This document shows, in pieces, positions 32,357 to 32,368 of a stretch of DNA of 32,368 nucleotides. Position 1 is the first letter of the stretch. Each line of letters opens with the position of its first letter. The notes beneath the pieces are model-generated. The model saw only the letters and a list, made by a program, of their open reading frames with translations. It ran no database searches and was not told where the DNA came from. The translations under genes and the position numbers were made by a program. Origin of the DNA: Trichormus sp. M33_DOE_039 (GTDB taxonomy: Bacteria; Cyanobacteriota; Cyanobacteriia; Cyanobacteriales; Nostocaceae); contig DVDT01000009.1 of assembly GCA_015296085.1 (NCBI GenBank), positions 1 through 32,368 of the forward strand, in the 5' to 3' direction.

Positions 32357-32368
32357 AAAACTGTAGGG

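Overview
The window comes from a filamentous, probably heterocyst-forming cyanobacterium (Nostoc/Anabaena type). This rests on the many GCGATCGC (HIP1) octamers on both strands, the oxygenic-phototroph genes (CP12, LdpA, Ycf45-type ATPase, DUF3727), a CYP110-like P450, WD40 repeat proteins, and Nostoc-type intergenic repeats (ACTAATG heptamers, 'acgcagagacgcagaggcgcagag').

Layout. 1-2.5 kb is rearranged: the 3' end of a WD40 repeat gene, a truncated copy of the tlyA 5' end, a DUF4160/DUF2442 pair on the minus strand, then full-length tlyA. 2.5-8.5 kb is all minus strand: CP12, a dynamin/Era-like GTPase, an APC amino-acid permease, a cytochrome P450 and a Coq4-like protein. 8.6-10.6 kb holds a decayed WD40 gene, a secreted DUF4360 protein and a small unknown gene. 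10.8-15.9 kb is plus-strand housekeeping: GNAT acetyltransferase, ruvX, DUF3727, yqeG, proB. A tRNA-Ser(CGA) follows at 16.2 kb.

16.4-18.0 kb has no protein gene. It contains at least six diverged copies of one 88-92 bp transcription unit, all on the plus strand. Each has a -35-like hexamer, a spacer of exactly 17 bp, a TAAATT/TATAAT -10 box, about 30 nt of leader, and an intrinsic terminator whose stem changes by paired substitutions. I read this as a tandem small-RNA array and the most interesting element in the window. Its layout resembles the heterocyst-specific NsiR1 array known upstream of hetF, but hetF is absent here and I cannot test relatedness.

18.2-25.7 kb carries ruvC (minus), a membrane-anchored YvcK/CofD-like gene, tsaE, a patatin-like lipase, dihydroorotase and signal peptidase I. 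A 1.36 kb non-coding stretch (25.7-27.0 kb) holds a rod-like inverted-repeat structure and a frameshifted gene remnant. Then come a REC-GGDEF-EAL regulator, ldpA (redox input to the circadian clock), the Ycf45-type AAA/R3H gene, a strong two-way terminator and, at the right edge on the minus strand, the 5S rRNA gene that ends an rRNA operon lying outside the window.

How it fits together: the protein genes are mostly conserved housekeeping and light/redox functions. The accessory signal lies in the spacers: the sRNA array, the heptamer repeats that supply start codons for proB and ruvX, the HIP1-bounded tlyA rearrangement, and dispersed repeats.
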